The notes beneath the pieces were generated by a model. The model saw nothing but the letters and a program-made list of their open reading frames with translations, was not told the DNA's origin and did no database searches. The position numbers were made by a program, and so were the translations under genes. From Bacteroidota bacterium (GTDB lineage Bacteria > Bacteroidota > Bacteroidia > Chitinophagales > JADIYW01), in contig JADIYW010000018.1 of the NCBI GenBank assembly GCA_016705125.1, positions 1-55,733 on the forward strand: a stretch of DNA of 55,733 bases, given 5' to 3'. Positions 35,184 through 44,641 of the stretch are shown here, in pieces. Positions within the stretch are counted from its first letter, which is position 1; each line of letters starts with the position of its first letter.

Positions 35184-37316
35184 ATGAACCAAGAAGAATG
35201 CTTGCAATTAAGCAATCAATTGTTAAAAGGAGATTTTGAAATTCCAAAAGAATCTGATGCTGAATTATTAGCCACCCAATTGAGGTCCGTAATCAATTTT
35301 CACGACCAAATTTATTATGTACAATCCAATTCTATAATTACAGATTACGAGTACGATCAACTTTTTGCTTGGTTGAAACTAATAGAGTCGAATTACCCTG
35401 AATTTATCACACCCAATTCACCTACCCAAAAGGTGGCAAATGGTCTAAATAATGATTTCCAAACGGTTACTCATTTAAAACCTATGATGTCGCTCGAAAA
35501 TTCATATAATGCAGAAGATTTAGCTGATTTTGAAAAAAGAATTACCGATGCCATTGCAACAAGAAATACCATCCAATATACGGTAGAACCAAAATATGAC
35601 GGCTCTAGTATAGCCTTAGTTTACGAAAATGACATTTTTGTAAGAGCAGCCACTCGTGGAAATGGTAATGAAGGAGACGAAATTACCCAAAATGCAAAAT
35701 CCATTAAGTCAATTCCTTTGAAAGCAAATTTCTCGCAATTTGGCATACGTAAAATAGAAGTTCGAGGAGAAGTAATTATCAACTCAGCCAATTTCGAACT
35801 ACTTTTAAATGAAAGAAACGAATTAAATAAATCGCTGAAATTAGCAGGAAAGAAAACACTTGAATTATTTAAAAACCCAAGAAACACTGCTGCTGGTGCC
35901 TTGCGAATGAAAGACCCAAAAGAAGTAGCTGCTCGCAAACTAGATGCAATTATTTATAATATTGGGTACATGGAAGATATGGATGGTAAAGAATTTTCGC
36001 ACCCAGCTTTCCAATCACAATATGGCAATATGGACAAACTCCACGATTTGGGATTTAAAACGCCCGAGGCTGAAAGAGGGAAATTTGAAACCATTGAAGC
36101 AGCAGCAGCATTTTGCCTTTCCTGGGAAAACCAAAGAGCCAGTTTTCCAATTGAAATAGATGGAATGGTAGTAAAAGTAGATGACATTTTACAACAAACC
36201 ATAATTGGAAAAACCACTCACCACCCAAAATGGGCCATCGCTTATAAATTTAAAGCACAACAGGCTTTTTCTGTTTTACTAAAAATAGATTACCAAGTTG
36301 GTAGAACTGGTGCCATAACGCCTGTAGCCAAAATTGACCCTGTACAGCTAGCTGGTGTAGAAATTAGTTCTATTTCATTGCATAATGAAGAGTTTATAAC
36401 CGAAAAAAATATACTTCTTGGCGATACCGTAATCATAGAGCGAGCTGGTGATGTTATTCCTTATATTGCTGGCGCATTATTTGAAAAAAGAAATGGCACT
36501 GAAATAAAAATACAATTTCCTTCCACCTGCCCATCATGTAATCACCATCTTGTAAAACCAATTGAGGAGAGTATTTGGCGTTGTATTAATCCTAATTGTC
36601 CAGCACAATTGGAAGAACGATTAATTCATTTCGGCTCTAAAAACTGCATGGAAATTACAGGTTTGGGTGAAGAAATTGTAAGGAAATTTGTTGCTGAAAA
36701 AATAATTCAAAATTTCACTGATATTTTCGATTTAGATTACGAAAAAATTAGAAAACTAGAGGGCTGGAAAGACAAATCAGTTGAAAATTTAAAACAGTCA
36801 ATTTCACAAGCCAAACAACAACCTTTATGGCGATTGATTGCAGCTTTAGGCATAAGACATGTTGGTACAAATACGGCTAAACAATTAGAAAAACAAGTTC
36901 AGAAATTACAAGACCTTCAAGATTGGGAAATAGAGAAATTAACAGAATTAGAAGATATTGGACCAAAGGTGGCTCAATCCATTTTTGAATTTTTTAATGA
37001 TGAAGAGAATATTCAATTATTAAACAAACTAGAGGAATTGGGTGTGAACCTATCCAATATTTCAAGTAGTTTAAAATTATCTGCCTTGTTAGAGGGAAAG
37101 ACTTTTTTATTCACTGGCACACTTAATAAAATGTCCCGTGATGATGCCAAAGAATTGGTTGAAAAGCACGGTGGCAAAAATTTGTCGGGTATAAGTGCTA
37201 ACTTGCACTTCTTAATTGCGGGTGAAAAAGCTGGTGGCAAATTGACGAAAGCCCAGAAAATACCCAGCATTCAGATAATTGATGAAGATACTTTTTTAAA
37301 TATGATAAAAGATTAA
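35184..37316 (+). CDS. ligA: NAD-dependent DNA ligase
   Basis: A 710-residue enzyme that seals nicks in DNA. Adenylated lysine is in TVEPKYDGSSIALVYE (K about residue 137), followed by ATRGNGNEGDEIT and RGEVII. The four-cysteine zinc finger is CPSCNHHLVKP...CINPNCPAQ, then helix-hairpin-helix repeats (about residues 500-590) and a C-terminal BRCT domain (FLFTGTLNKMSRDDAKELVEKHGGK). Length fits the family. Second gene of the operon with pterin dehydratase and gldH. Confidence 0.95.
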   Translation: MNQEECLQLSNQLLKGDFEIPKESDAELLATQLRSVINFHDQIYYVQSNSIITDYEYDQLFAWLKLIESNYPEFITPNSPTQKVANGLNNDFQTVTHLKPMMSLENSYNAEDLADFEKRITDAIATRNTIQYTVEPKYDGSSIALVYENDIFVRAATRGNGNEGDEITQNAKSIKSIPLKANFSQFGIRKIEVRGEVIINSANFELLLNERNELNKSLKLAGKKTLELFKNPRNTAAGALRMKDPKEVAARKLDAIIYNIGYMEDMDGKEFSHPAFQSQYGNMDKLHDLGFKTPEAERGKFETIEAAAAFCLSWENQRASFPIEIDGMVVKVDDILQQTIIGKTTHHPKWAIAYKFKAQQAFSVLLKIDYQVGRTGAITPVAKIDPVQLAGVEISSISLHNEEFITEKNILLGDTVIIERAGDVIPYIAGALFEKRNGTEIKIQFPSTCPSCNHHLVKPIEESIWRCINPNCPAQLEERLIHFGSKNCMEITGLGEEIVRKFVAEKIIQNFTDIFDLDYEKIRKLEGWKDKSVENLKQSISQAKQQPLWRLIAALGIRHVGTNTAKQLEKQVQKLQDLQDWEIEKLTELEDIGPKVAQSIFEFFNDEENIQLLNKLEELGVNLSNISSSLKLSALLEGKTFLFTGTLNKMSRDDAKELVEKHGGKNLSGISANLHFLIAGEKAGGKLTKAQKIPSIQIIDEDTFLNMIKD

Positions 37317-37317
37317 A

Positions 37318-37785
37318 ATGATAAAAAAAACAATTTTTGGTTTGTTAGCATTTTCAATACTTACAATGTTCGTTTCCTGCTCCACAAACAATACCTACAA
37401 TTCATTCCAAAAAGTAAAAAATTACAAATGGAGCAATAAGGACACTTTATTTTATACCCCAAAAATTGATGATATTGATAAAAGTTATGATATTTATTTA
37501 TCAGTTCGCTACCAGAAAGAATATGATTTTAGCAACTTATGGCTTCAAGTATATGGCTTAGAGAAACTCCCATTTGATAGAATCGAAATTCCGTTATTTA
37601 AAAATGATGGCACGCCTTATGGAAAAGGATTAAAATCAAATTTTACAGTTAATGCCGCTTATCTAAAAGGGTATAAATTCAAAAAAAGTGGTACTCAAAA
37701 AATTGCAATTATTCAAAATATGCGTAAAAATCCTTTGCCAGGCGTGATGGATATTGGTATAATAATTAAACCTAGCTTGAAATAA
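37318..37785 (+). CDS. gldH: Gliding motility lipoprotein GldH
   Basis: A 155-residue lipoprotein; the signal peptide ends MFVSC, so the Cys near residue 21 is lipidated. The mature part shows YDIYLSVRYQKEYDFSNLWLQV and the NPLPGVMDIGIIIK tail typical of GldH, a lipoprotein needed for gliding in Bacteroidota. It follows ligA by one base. Its presence, with the T9SS cargo proteins in the window, shows the organism has a gliding or T9SS-type machinery. Confidence 0.85.
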   Translation: MIKKTIFGLLAFSILTMFVSCSTNNTYNSFQKVKNYKWSNKDTLFYTPKIDDIDKSYDIYLSVRYQKEYDFSNLWLQVYGLEKLPFDRIEIPLFKNDGTPYGKGLKSNFTVNAAYLKGYKFKKSGTQKIAIIQNMRKNPLPGVMDIGIIIKPSLK

Positions 37786-37797
37786 TCTTTTTTAACA

Positions 37798-37826
37798 TTT
37801 TGACAAAAAAACCTATAGTACTTTTG
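37798..37826 (+). promoter_or_regulatory. Promoter for YceI gene
   Basis: TTG at 37800-37802 and TACTTTTG at 37819-37826 are 16 bases apart, close to the Bacteroidota -33/-7 arrangement, and lie 18 bases before the ATG at 37845. The best promoter match in this part of the window. Confidence 0.6.
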
Positions 37827-37844
37827 TAGGATAATAAATTATTT

Positions 37845-38438
37845 ATGAAAAATATTATCAAAATATGTTTAATTGCTTTAGTAGCGATGGTTGGAATTTA
37901 TGCAATGCCAAATGGAAATACGAAAAAAACAATAGACACTGCCAAAAGTTTGGTGAAATGGGAAGGCAAAAAAGTGGTTTATGGTCATAATGGGACGGTT
38001 AGCATTAAAGAAGGAAGCCTTCTTATATCTAAAGGAAAAATTAACGGCGGCAGTTTTGTAATTGATATGACTAGTCTTAAATGTACAGATATTGAAGATC
38101 AAGCAAAAAATGCAAATCTAATCGGTCATTTAAAAGATGCAGATTTTTTTGATGTCGCCAAATATCCAACCTCAAAATTGGTAATTAAGAAAATTGGTGA
38201 ATTAAAAGATGGTGTTCAAACTATTACCGCCGACTTAACTATAAAAGACAAAACCAATCCAATCACTTTTTCTACTTCTGTAAAAACTGTAGGAGGTAAG
38301 GTAATGGCAGGTGCCAAATTCAGTATCGATAGAACCAAATATGATATTCGATATGGAAGCGACTCCTTTTTTGATAATTTAGGGGATAAAGCCATAAAAA
38401 ATGAAATTAATTTTGAAGTAAGTTTAGTTTCAAAATAA
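37845..38438 (+). CDS. YceI family periplasmic lipid-binding-like protein
   Basis: A 197-residue exported protein with a signal peptide (about residues 1-22). It shows the YceI pattern of a ten-strand barrel: TAKSLVKWEGKK, the mid segment LKDADFFDVAKYPTSKLVI (HLxxxxFFDVxxxP) and TIKDKTNPITFS and FSIDRTKYDIRYGSDSFFDNLG. The family binds isoprenoid-type lipids, and FFDVAKYPT is its signature. Possibly it handles quinone or isoprenoid in the periplasm, but no partner is seen. Confidence 0.88.
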   Translation: MKNIIKICLIALVAMVGIYAMPNGNTKKTIDTAKSLVKWEGKKVVYGHNGTVSIKEGSLLISKGKINGGSFVIDMTSLKCTDIEDQAKNANLIGHLKDADFFDVAKYPTSKLVIKKIGELKDGVQTITADLTIKDKTNPITFSTSVKTVGGKVMAGAKFSIDRTKYDIRYGSDSFFDNLGDKAIKNEINFEVSLVSK

Positions 38439-38455
38439 TTTTTAATAAAAAAAGT

Positions 38456-38463
38456 TATATTTG
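38456..38463 (+). promoter_or_regulatory. Putative -7 element before Fe-S protein gene
   Basis: TATATTTG fits the consensus, 26 bases before the ATG at 38490, in the gap after YceI. Confidence 0.45.
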
Positions 38464-38489
38464 TTTGTAACTCTTCTTAATTCACACAA

Positions 38490-38903
38490 ATGGAAATAAA
38501 AAATTACAGCAACGACGACATTACCATTAAATGGGATGCTTCGAAATGTATTCACTCTGCTATTTGCATAAAAGGATTACCAACTGTATTTAATAGTAGA
38601 GAAAGACCTTGGATAAAAATGGATGGTGCTAGCACTGACCAAATAAAAAAACAAGTGCTTAGTTGTCCAAGTGGAGCATTGTCAATTAATCAAGAAAAAA
38701 CAAAAGAAAAGATGTCTGAAACAAATGTTTGCGTTACTGTAATCCCAAATGGCCCATTGATGGTTGCGGGTACTATTCAAGTAAAAGATAAAGATGGTAG
38801 CGAATGTACCAAAGAAGAAAAATCTTTTTTGTGTCGATGTGGTGCTTCTGAAAACAAACCTTATTGCGACGGCCAGCACAAAAAGGTGGGGTTTGTAGGT
38901 TAA
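38490..38903 (+). CDS. YjdI-like 4Fe-4S plus CDGSH two-domain protein
   Basis: A 137-residue fusion of two iron-sulfur domains. Residues 1-70 show a divergent 4Fe-4S (YjdI/Fer4_19) domain with WDASKCIHSAICIKGLPTVF and VLSCPSGALSI. Residues about 108-133 form a CDGSH domain, FLCRCGASENKPYCDGQHKK, with the 3Cys-1His ligands. Both halves could bind a cluster. Such fusions are known in Bacteroidota but their function is not established. The gene ends overlapping the convergent desaturase by four bases. Confidence 0.85.
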   Translation: MEIKNYSNDDITIKWDASKCIHSAICIKGLPTVFNSRERPWIKMDGASTDQIKKQVLSCPSGALSINQEKTKEKMSETNVCVTVIPNGPLMVAGTIQVKDKDGSECTKEEKSFLCRCGASENKPYCDGQHKKVGFVG

Positions 38904-39832
38904 TCCTTCTTTTCCATATTAGCCCTAAGTGTTTTAGCTCTTTGGTCTTCTCCATCGTGACTCCAACCTGGAGAATTAAATAGGTAATTAAATTTAGCTC
39001 TTAGATTAGGTGCTCTTTTTAGGTCATTTTTGATATTAATCCATTCATGAGCTGTGATTTTAAAAGGATTATAAGTATTGATATTGGTGGTTATTCCATA
39101 CCGTACTTTTTCATTCTCTGGCTCCCAAGTACCAAAAATCCGATCCCAAATAATTAAAATACCACCATAATTTCTATCCAAATATTGCAAATTGGATCCA
39201 TGGTGTACTCTGTGATTGCTAGGCGAATTAAAAATTCTATCGAACCAACCCAATTTGGGAATAAGTTCGGTGTGCGGCCAATATTGATAAATCAAATTTA
39301 ATTGCATCATAAACATAATCATTAATGGATGAAAACCCAATATTACTAGCCAAAACCACATTGGATACTTAAAAAAATACTCGGTCCAACTTTGCCTAAG
39401 TGCAGTTGACAGGTGCATATATTGTGAATCGTGGTGATTGACATGACAAGCCCAAAACATCCTTATCTCATGCATCCAGCGATGGAACCAATAAAAAGTA
39501 AAATCATCTAGAAAAAACAAAACAACCCATAAGTACCAATGCGCCCTATGCCAACTTAAATTAAAAAATTCCTCTACACTCCCAGGAGCTAGGTTTTCAA
39601 AAATACGGAATTTGAATAAAAATAAGCCCAATGCTAAAAATAAAGGTTTAAAGGCTAAATCTAAAAAAACGACACCCAATCCTAATGAAAGACTTGCCGA
39701 AGCATCCTTTTTATTTATTTTTTGTTTTCGTTTTACAATTAGAATATAAGCCTCAGCTAAAATGCTTAAAATAAAACCTGGCAATGCGTAGGTAACTGGG
39801 TCGTTCCAAGGCGATAATTTAATTATTTCCAT
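38900..39832 (-). CDS. Sterol desaturase/fatty acid hydroxylase family membrane protein
   Basis: A 310-residue membrane di-iron enzyme. Histidine boxes are HRWMH (HX3H), HVNHHDS (HX2HH) and HRVHHGSN (HX2HH), the full set for this family. Three to five hydrophobic segments precede and separate them. The reaction is a lipid hydroxylation or desaturation; the lipid is unknown. It converges on the Fe-S protein gene with a four-base overlap, and lies alone on the minus strand. Confidence 0.85.
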   Translation of the reverse strand: MEIIKLSPWNDPVTYALPGFILSILAEAYILIVKRKQKINKKDASASLSLGLGVVFLDLAFKPLFLALGLFLFKFRIFENLAPGSVEEFFNLSWHRAHWYLWVVLFFLDDFTFYWFHRWMHEIRMFWACHVNHHDSQYMHLSTALRQSWTEYFFKYPMWFWLVILGFHPLMIMFMMQLNLIYQYWPHTELIPKLGWFDRIFNSPSNHRVHHGSNLQYLDRNYGGILIIWDRIFGTWEPENEKVRYGITTNINTYNPFKITAHEWINIKNDLKRAPNLRAKFNYLFNSPGWSHDGEDQRAKTLRANMEKKD

Positions 39833-39931
39833 TATTCATATTTTACTTTACAAAGATATTCAACAATTGTTTAAAATAACATTATTTAAATGCATCAATT
39901 AAGAGATATATTTAACTGCTAAACTAATATT

Positions 39932-40588
39932 ATGAAGACACTAATCGTTTTTTGCTTTTCATTTTTCCTCCTTTGTACTAAATCCTTTGGACAAGAAGAT
40001 GTTAAAGCCACTTACGACACAATCAAAACATATGATGTGTTTTTAGAAGCCAATAAAACCGTATGGGGCGTTATGGAGTATAAAGCAAATGGACAATTGA
40101 TTTCTGTTGAAACATATAACAAATATAAAATGCATTGGAATGCAGCGTATGCTTGCAAACCTTGCAACTTGGTAACTCTTGATGCAAAAGACAAAATACT
40201 ACATGAAGCTTTTCAATATCAAAATTGTCTTTCAGGGTACTATAAAGAATACTATACAGACGGAACAATTAAAGTAGATGGGCAATATAAAGAAAACCCA
40301 GAACCCGAAAATTGGGAAAAACTTGGAGAACGAGGACTTTGCGATATTAGAGTAGGAAAATGGGTGTATTACAATGCTGAAGGGAAAGCACAAAAAAGTG
40401 AGCAATATGAAAATGGAGTGCTGGTAAAAGTGGATAATCTAAATATTTCAAATAGCACTAAAACCCAAACAGAAAATACTGAAAACACGGAAAAAGTGCC
40501 TTTTGGACAAAAAATTAAAAGTAAGTTCCAGAAAAAACCAACTACCGAAGAAGGAGATCCTTACTTAGAAAAAAATATATCTAATTAA
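39932..40588 (+). CDS. YwqK/MORN-repeat-like exported protein
   Basis: A 218-residue protein with a signal peptide (to about residue 20). It contains weak MORN-type repeats: GVMEYKANGQLISVETYNK, CLSGYYKEYYTDGTIKVDGQYKE and RVGKWVYYNAEGKAQKSEQYENGVL, similar to YwqK-family antitoxin-like proteins. The C-terminal tail is lysine- and threonine-rich, and low in complexity. Function unknown; the repeats suggest a scaffold. Single gene. Confidence 0.65.
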   Translation: MKTLIVFCFSFFLLCTKSFGQEDVKATYDTIKTYDVFLEANKTVWGVMEYKANGQLISVETYNKYKMHWNAAYACKPCNLVTLDAKDKILHEAFQYQNCLSGYYKEYYTDGTIKVDGQYKENPEPENWEKLGERGLCDIRVGKWVYYNAEGKAQKSEQYENGVLVKVDNLNISNSTKTQTENTENTEKVPFGQKIKSKFQKKPTTEEGDPYLEKNISN

Positions 40589-40594
40589 GCATTT

Positions 40595-42961
40595 TTACTT
40601 TTTTGACAAAACTAATCGATGCTTTTGCATTTGATTTACTTTGCCTCTTGACCAAGCCATTTTAAAATACTTTCCACCAAACCAATCTCGCAATTGGTTT
40701 TTATAATATGGACTAGCTATATTTCCCGACTGACCCATTGGCATTATTATTTGCGAATTATCAAAATTAGAAAAATCAACTATTTGCCTATATGAAGGGC
40801 ACGCCAATTCTCCACCAAATCCTTCTTGATTTAAAATGGCAGTTTGAAATAATGTATCTGTATCACCACCAATTTCAATCGGCCCAACATCAAAAACCTT
40901 ATCCATGGGTGCCTGCTCACTAAACGAATGCTTTATAATGATACTGTGCAATTTACCCCAAAGCCATTCCTTTTTATTAGTTCCATAATTCATTTTTAAC
41001 CACGACAATGCGTCTTTCAATGCCTCTTTCAACACTTTCTCCTTACCTCCTGCTTTTTGTAACCAAAACGACTCCTTATTGTTTATCATCCTAAGCAATG
41101 CGTGTGTATTGTGCCCCAAAAAAGTATTTACTGGGCCATAAATTGGATTAAACCCTTTTCCAAGTAATTCTTCAGCCAATTTTTCAGGCAATGCACTCAT
41201 ATAAATGCGCTTCACCATCAAATACTTAGTTACTTTATAATAGGTTCCAATTAATGAATCGGTCGAGAGTATTCCATCCCAATTCGCCAATCCATCTGCA
41301 GCTTGTTGCAATTCGGCGGTATCAAATTTCAATCCTTTATACAGCTTTCCAAATATTTTTCCCGGTATGCACATAAAATCCATTTGCATGTCGGTAAAAT
41401 CTTGCGGTTCAAATTTGTCCTTCTTGGCAAACATTTCTTCTAACCTATTCGCTCTATAACCGTTCATGTATATATCACCCAAAAAATAAGGGTAATCGTC
41501 ATTTTCAATTTTATTATTACAGGTCAAAATATAACCTCTCTCTGGATTTAACACATGCGGCATTTCGGAAAATGGCACAAATTCATTCCAATCATGCGAC
41601 CCTGTCCAACCCATTGATGGTACACTTGCTACAGCTTTATCTCTAATCGGCATTTTGCCACTATTATAATAGCCAGTATTGCCTTCAATATCAGCATATA
41701 CTATATTAAGACCTGGCGCAGTAATTTCTTTTACACCATCTACAAAGTCATTCCAATTTTTCGATTTGTTTAACTTCATCCAAGCCATTATATTTCTACC
41801 TTCTTTTAAAGACATAGAACAAAGGCTTAATTTTTTATTATCACTATCCAAAATATCAGAAATAATGGGTCCATGTACCGTTTCCAACACTTTATGAATG
41901 ATGGGTTTTGGATTCCCTTTTACAAATATTTTTTCTTCAAATATTTGAGTTTGCATGATTTTACCCTCATGAACATAGGAATTACTCGTTTCGTCTGTAA
42001 ACTTTTCGATGAAAACATCCTCTAAATCAGTAAATGAAAGTGTTATGCCCCAACCAATATTTGCATTATGTCCTATTTGAACCAATGGGACACCTGGTAC
42101 AGAAACACCTGTTGCTTCCAATTCGGGACAATGAAGATGCACCATATACCAAATATTTGGGTTTTTAATGGGCAAATGTGGGTCGTTACACAAAAATGGT
42201 TTGCCAGTTGATGTTTTAAAACCACTTACTGTCCAAGCATTACTTCCTGCAATTTGTGGCACATAAGGGCCACGCAAAGCACCCAAATGTTCATCTAATT
42301 TTAGCTTATTAAATTCAATTCCTTTTGGCAAAGCCACTGGATTACCAACTGGATAATTATTGTCTAGTTCTCCTGCTGCAGCGGCACCTACCTTTTCAAT
42401 TAATTTTGCCCTTATTATTTCATCATACCAACCCCAAGTCATCTGACTAATCAACAATCTTGAAAATGCTGCTGTGTCAATTGGATCCCACAAAGCAGGT
42501 TCCACCTTGGCTAATTTAAACTCAACGGCATGTTGGTTTGGAAATTTTTTAATAAAAGCATTTATTCCTGAACTATAAGCAATCAATACTTTTTGCTCTT
42601 CATCACTAAAAAGTTCCCAATCTTTTCTAGCAACTCTTTCGTAACCCATCGTACGACAAATTTGGTCGGTTTCAATTGCCTTTTCCCCCAAAATTTCAGA
42701 AAGCGTGCCACGCGCTGCTCGTCGATGAATTTCCATTTGCCATAATCTGTCTTGTGCATGAACAAAACCTTGAGCAAACATTAAATCCTCTAAATTACTA
42801 GCATAAATATGGGGCACTCCCATTTCGTCCCTAATTATTTCTATATTTTCTTGGATACCATCCAACACAATATTTCCATCCAATTCAGGTAATCTACTCT
42901 TACTCATCTGCTTAATAACAGGTTTTAAAAGTAATCCTCCTACGTTTTTTATCAACGACAT
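40595..42961 (-). CDS. Penicillin acylase family N-terminal nucleophile hydrolase
   Basis: A 788-residue Ntn hydrolase that is cleaved by itself at GSNAWTVSG: the serine at about residue 240 becomes the N-terminal nucleophile of the beta chain. FVHAQDRLWQME and the C-terminal SGNIASPYYKNQLRDWF are the family signatures. It acts on an amide bond of an acyl compound, for example a penicillin-like or acyl-homoserine lactone molecule, but the substrate is not fixed by the sequence. No clear signal peptide is seen, which is unusual since many members are periplasmic. Confidence 0.85.
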   Translation of the reverse strand: MSLIKNVGGLLLKPVIKQMSKSRLPELDGNIVLDGIQENIEIIRDEMGVPHIYASNLEDLMFAQGFVHAQDRLWQMEIHRRAARGTLSEILGEKAIETDQICRTMGYERVARKDWELFSDEEQKVLIAYSSGINAFIKKFPNQHAVEFKLAKVEPALWDPIDTAAFSRLLISQMTWGWYDEIIRAKLIEKVGAAAAGELDNNYPVGNPVALPKGIEFNKLKLDEHLGALRGPYVPQIAGSNAWTVSGFKTSTGKPFLCNDPHLPIKNPNIWYMVHLHCPELEATGVSVPGVPLVQIGHNANIGWGITLSFTDLEDVFIEKFTDETSNSYVHEGKIMQTQIFEEKIFVKGNPKPIIHKVLETVHGPIISDILDSDNKKLSLCSMSLKEGRNIMAWMKLNKSKNWNDFVDGVKEITAPGLNIVYADIEGNTGYYNSGKMPIRDKAVASVPSMGWTGSHDWNEFVPFSEMPHVLNPERGYILTCNNKIENDDYPYFLGDIYMNGYRANRLEEMFAKKDKFEPQDFTDMQMDFMCIPGKIFGKLYKGLKFDTAELQQAADGLANWDGILSTDSLIGTYYKVTKYLMVKRIYMSALPEKLAEELLGKGFNPIYGPVNTFLGHNTHALLRMINNKESFWLQKAGGKEKVLKEALKDALSWLKMNYGTNKKEWLWGKLHSIIIKHSFSEQAPMDKVFDVGPIEIGGDTDTLFQTAILNQEGFGGELACPSYRQIVDFSNFDNSQIIMPMGQSGNIASPYYKNQLRDWFGGKYFKMAWSRGKVNQMQKHRLVLSKK

Positions 42962-43182
42962 CCTTATTTTTTATTAATCAATTTCTATTATATAAAGCAA
43001 AATTACACAAAAAATACACATTTATCCAATTCATCTTTTTAAAAAATAAACTGTAAAAAAGGATAATGAATTAAGGAAAAAATAAAAAGCTATTTGGGGT
43101 CAATAATATTCAAAGGCTAATACTTGCATATTAAATTAACATTAATACACTTATTACTCTATCAATTATATAGACTATATGG

Positions 43183-43190
43183 TATATTTG
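43183..43190 (+). promoter_or_regulatory. Putative -7 element before porin gene
   Basis: TATATTTG fits the consensus and lies 19 bases before the ATG at 43210, in an AT-rich gap with no other signal. Confidence 0.45.
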
Positions 43191-43209
43191 CATTTATAAA
43201 ATTAAAGAT

Positions 43210-44534
43210 ATGAAAAAGTACAAATTATTTCTTTCTTGGTTAATAGTCGTTCTACATGTAGGCATACTGAAAGCACAGGACACAACTAAGGTTATAAAAC
43301 CTACGGAATTTACAATTAGTGCTGAATTTAAAGCGCGCCTTGAAGTAAGAAATGGCTATCGAACCTTGGTGCCTGATGATACAACGCCATCTATTTTTGT
43401 TAATAACAGAACAAGACTAAATTTGGATTTTAAGTCTAAGCATGTTGATGCCTATATATCATTGCAAGATGCACGTGTATGGGGAGAATACGGTGGGCAG
43501 TATCGGGGTGGTTCGATAAATCTTTTTGAAGGCTATGCTGAAGTTCCTTTAAAGAAAGGGTTTTCTGTAAAATTGGGTCGCCAACGTATAATGTATGATA
43601 ATCAACGTTTGTTTGCGCAAAATGATTGGCGTGTTTGGGCTCGTAGCCATGATGCTTTACGATTTAATTATAAAAAACCAGAAAAAAATTGGAAGCAAGT
43701 GCAGTTATAGCATATAATCAATCGGCAGAGAATTTTTTCGGCTCTGGTTATACGCCAAAGGATGTCTCTTCAGAAGACTATAAACTATTGAATATCTTCA
43801 GTTACAAGCAGAAATATAAAAAAGGATTCAGCTTGTTTTTGTTGCATGCAGGTGATGGTTTTGAATCCACAGTAGCTGACCAAAAGAAAAAATTAAAAAT
43901 GCGTTATACTACTGGTGGCAGAATTGAATGGGAAAAGGATGGCTATTATCTTACCCTAAACTCCTATGTACAATATGGGAAAACCACTGCCGATCAAAAA
44001 ATAATTGCATGGTATGCGCAACCTGAATTTAAAATTACGGCCTTAAAAAACACAACCATCCGCATTGGTGGTGAATTTTTAAGTGGTCAAAATGTTGAGG
44101 ACACGACAAATAAAAAGTTTAACTCATTTGTTCCTTTATACGGTGTGGCCCATAGATTCAATGGATTCATGGATCAATTCACAAGGTTTCCGGGCGACAC
44201 CAAAAGTGGAGGATTACTCAACCCCTATTTATTTATAGATTATAAAATCAACGACAAAATCTCTATAAGTGAAAATATTCACTACTTCAGTTCTCACCAT
44301 AATTTGTTTAACAAAGGTGAGCAATTAGATAAAGGACTTGGTTTTGAAAATGACATTTTATTCAAATATCAGCCACATAAAATCATAGGACTGGAAGCTG
44401 GGTATAGTTTTTTAATTCCCACAGAAGGTTTGGAATATGTGAAAAATACTGTTACCAATAAGTTCAACCAATGGGCGTACCTTCAAATAACCATAACACC
44501 TGAATTTTTTAAATACAAAAAACAAGATAACTAA
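43210..44534 (+). CDS. Alginate-export-type outer membrane porin, frameshifted
   Basis: The first frame (to 43710) has a signal peptide (to LKAQ, about residue 22) and an N-terminal beta-barrel part with RLEVRNGY, FVNNRTRLNLDFK, LQDARVWG and GRQRIMYDNQRLF, which match the alginate export family. After A7 at 43682-43688 the frame breaks, and the next frame continues LEASAVIAYNQSAENFFG and on to the barrel end at 44534. One extra A in that run gives a continuous protein of about 441 residues. So this is one barrel, not two. The substrate is likely a small solute or uronic-type sugar, unproven. Confidence 0.82.
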
Positions 44535-44557
44535 AAATACAAAAAAAGTATTTCAAT

Positions 44558-44565
44558 TACCTTTG
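44558..44565 (+). promoter_or_regulatory. Putative -7 element before T9SS esterase gene
   Basis: TACCTTTG fits TAnnTTTG, in the 107-base gap between the porin and the esterase gene, 76 bases before the esterase ATG at 44642. Confidence 0.4.
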
Positions 44566-44641
44566 TTTAATTTCAAAAAAATCTTCAACTAAAAAAGAAA
44601 AGATACTTCATATTTAATATCTTTAGATGTTAAATAAAAAT

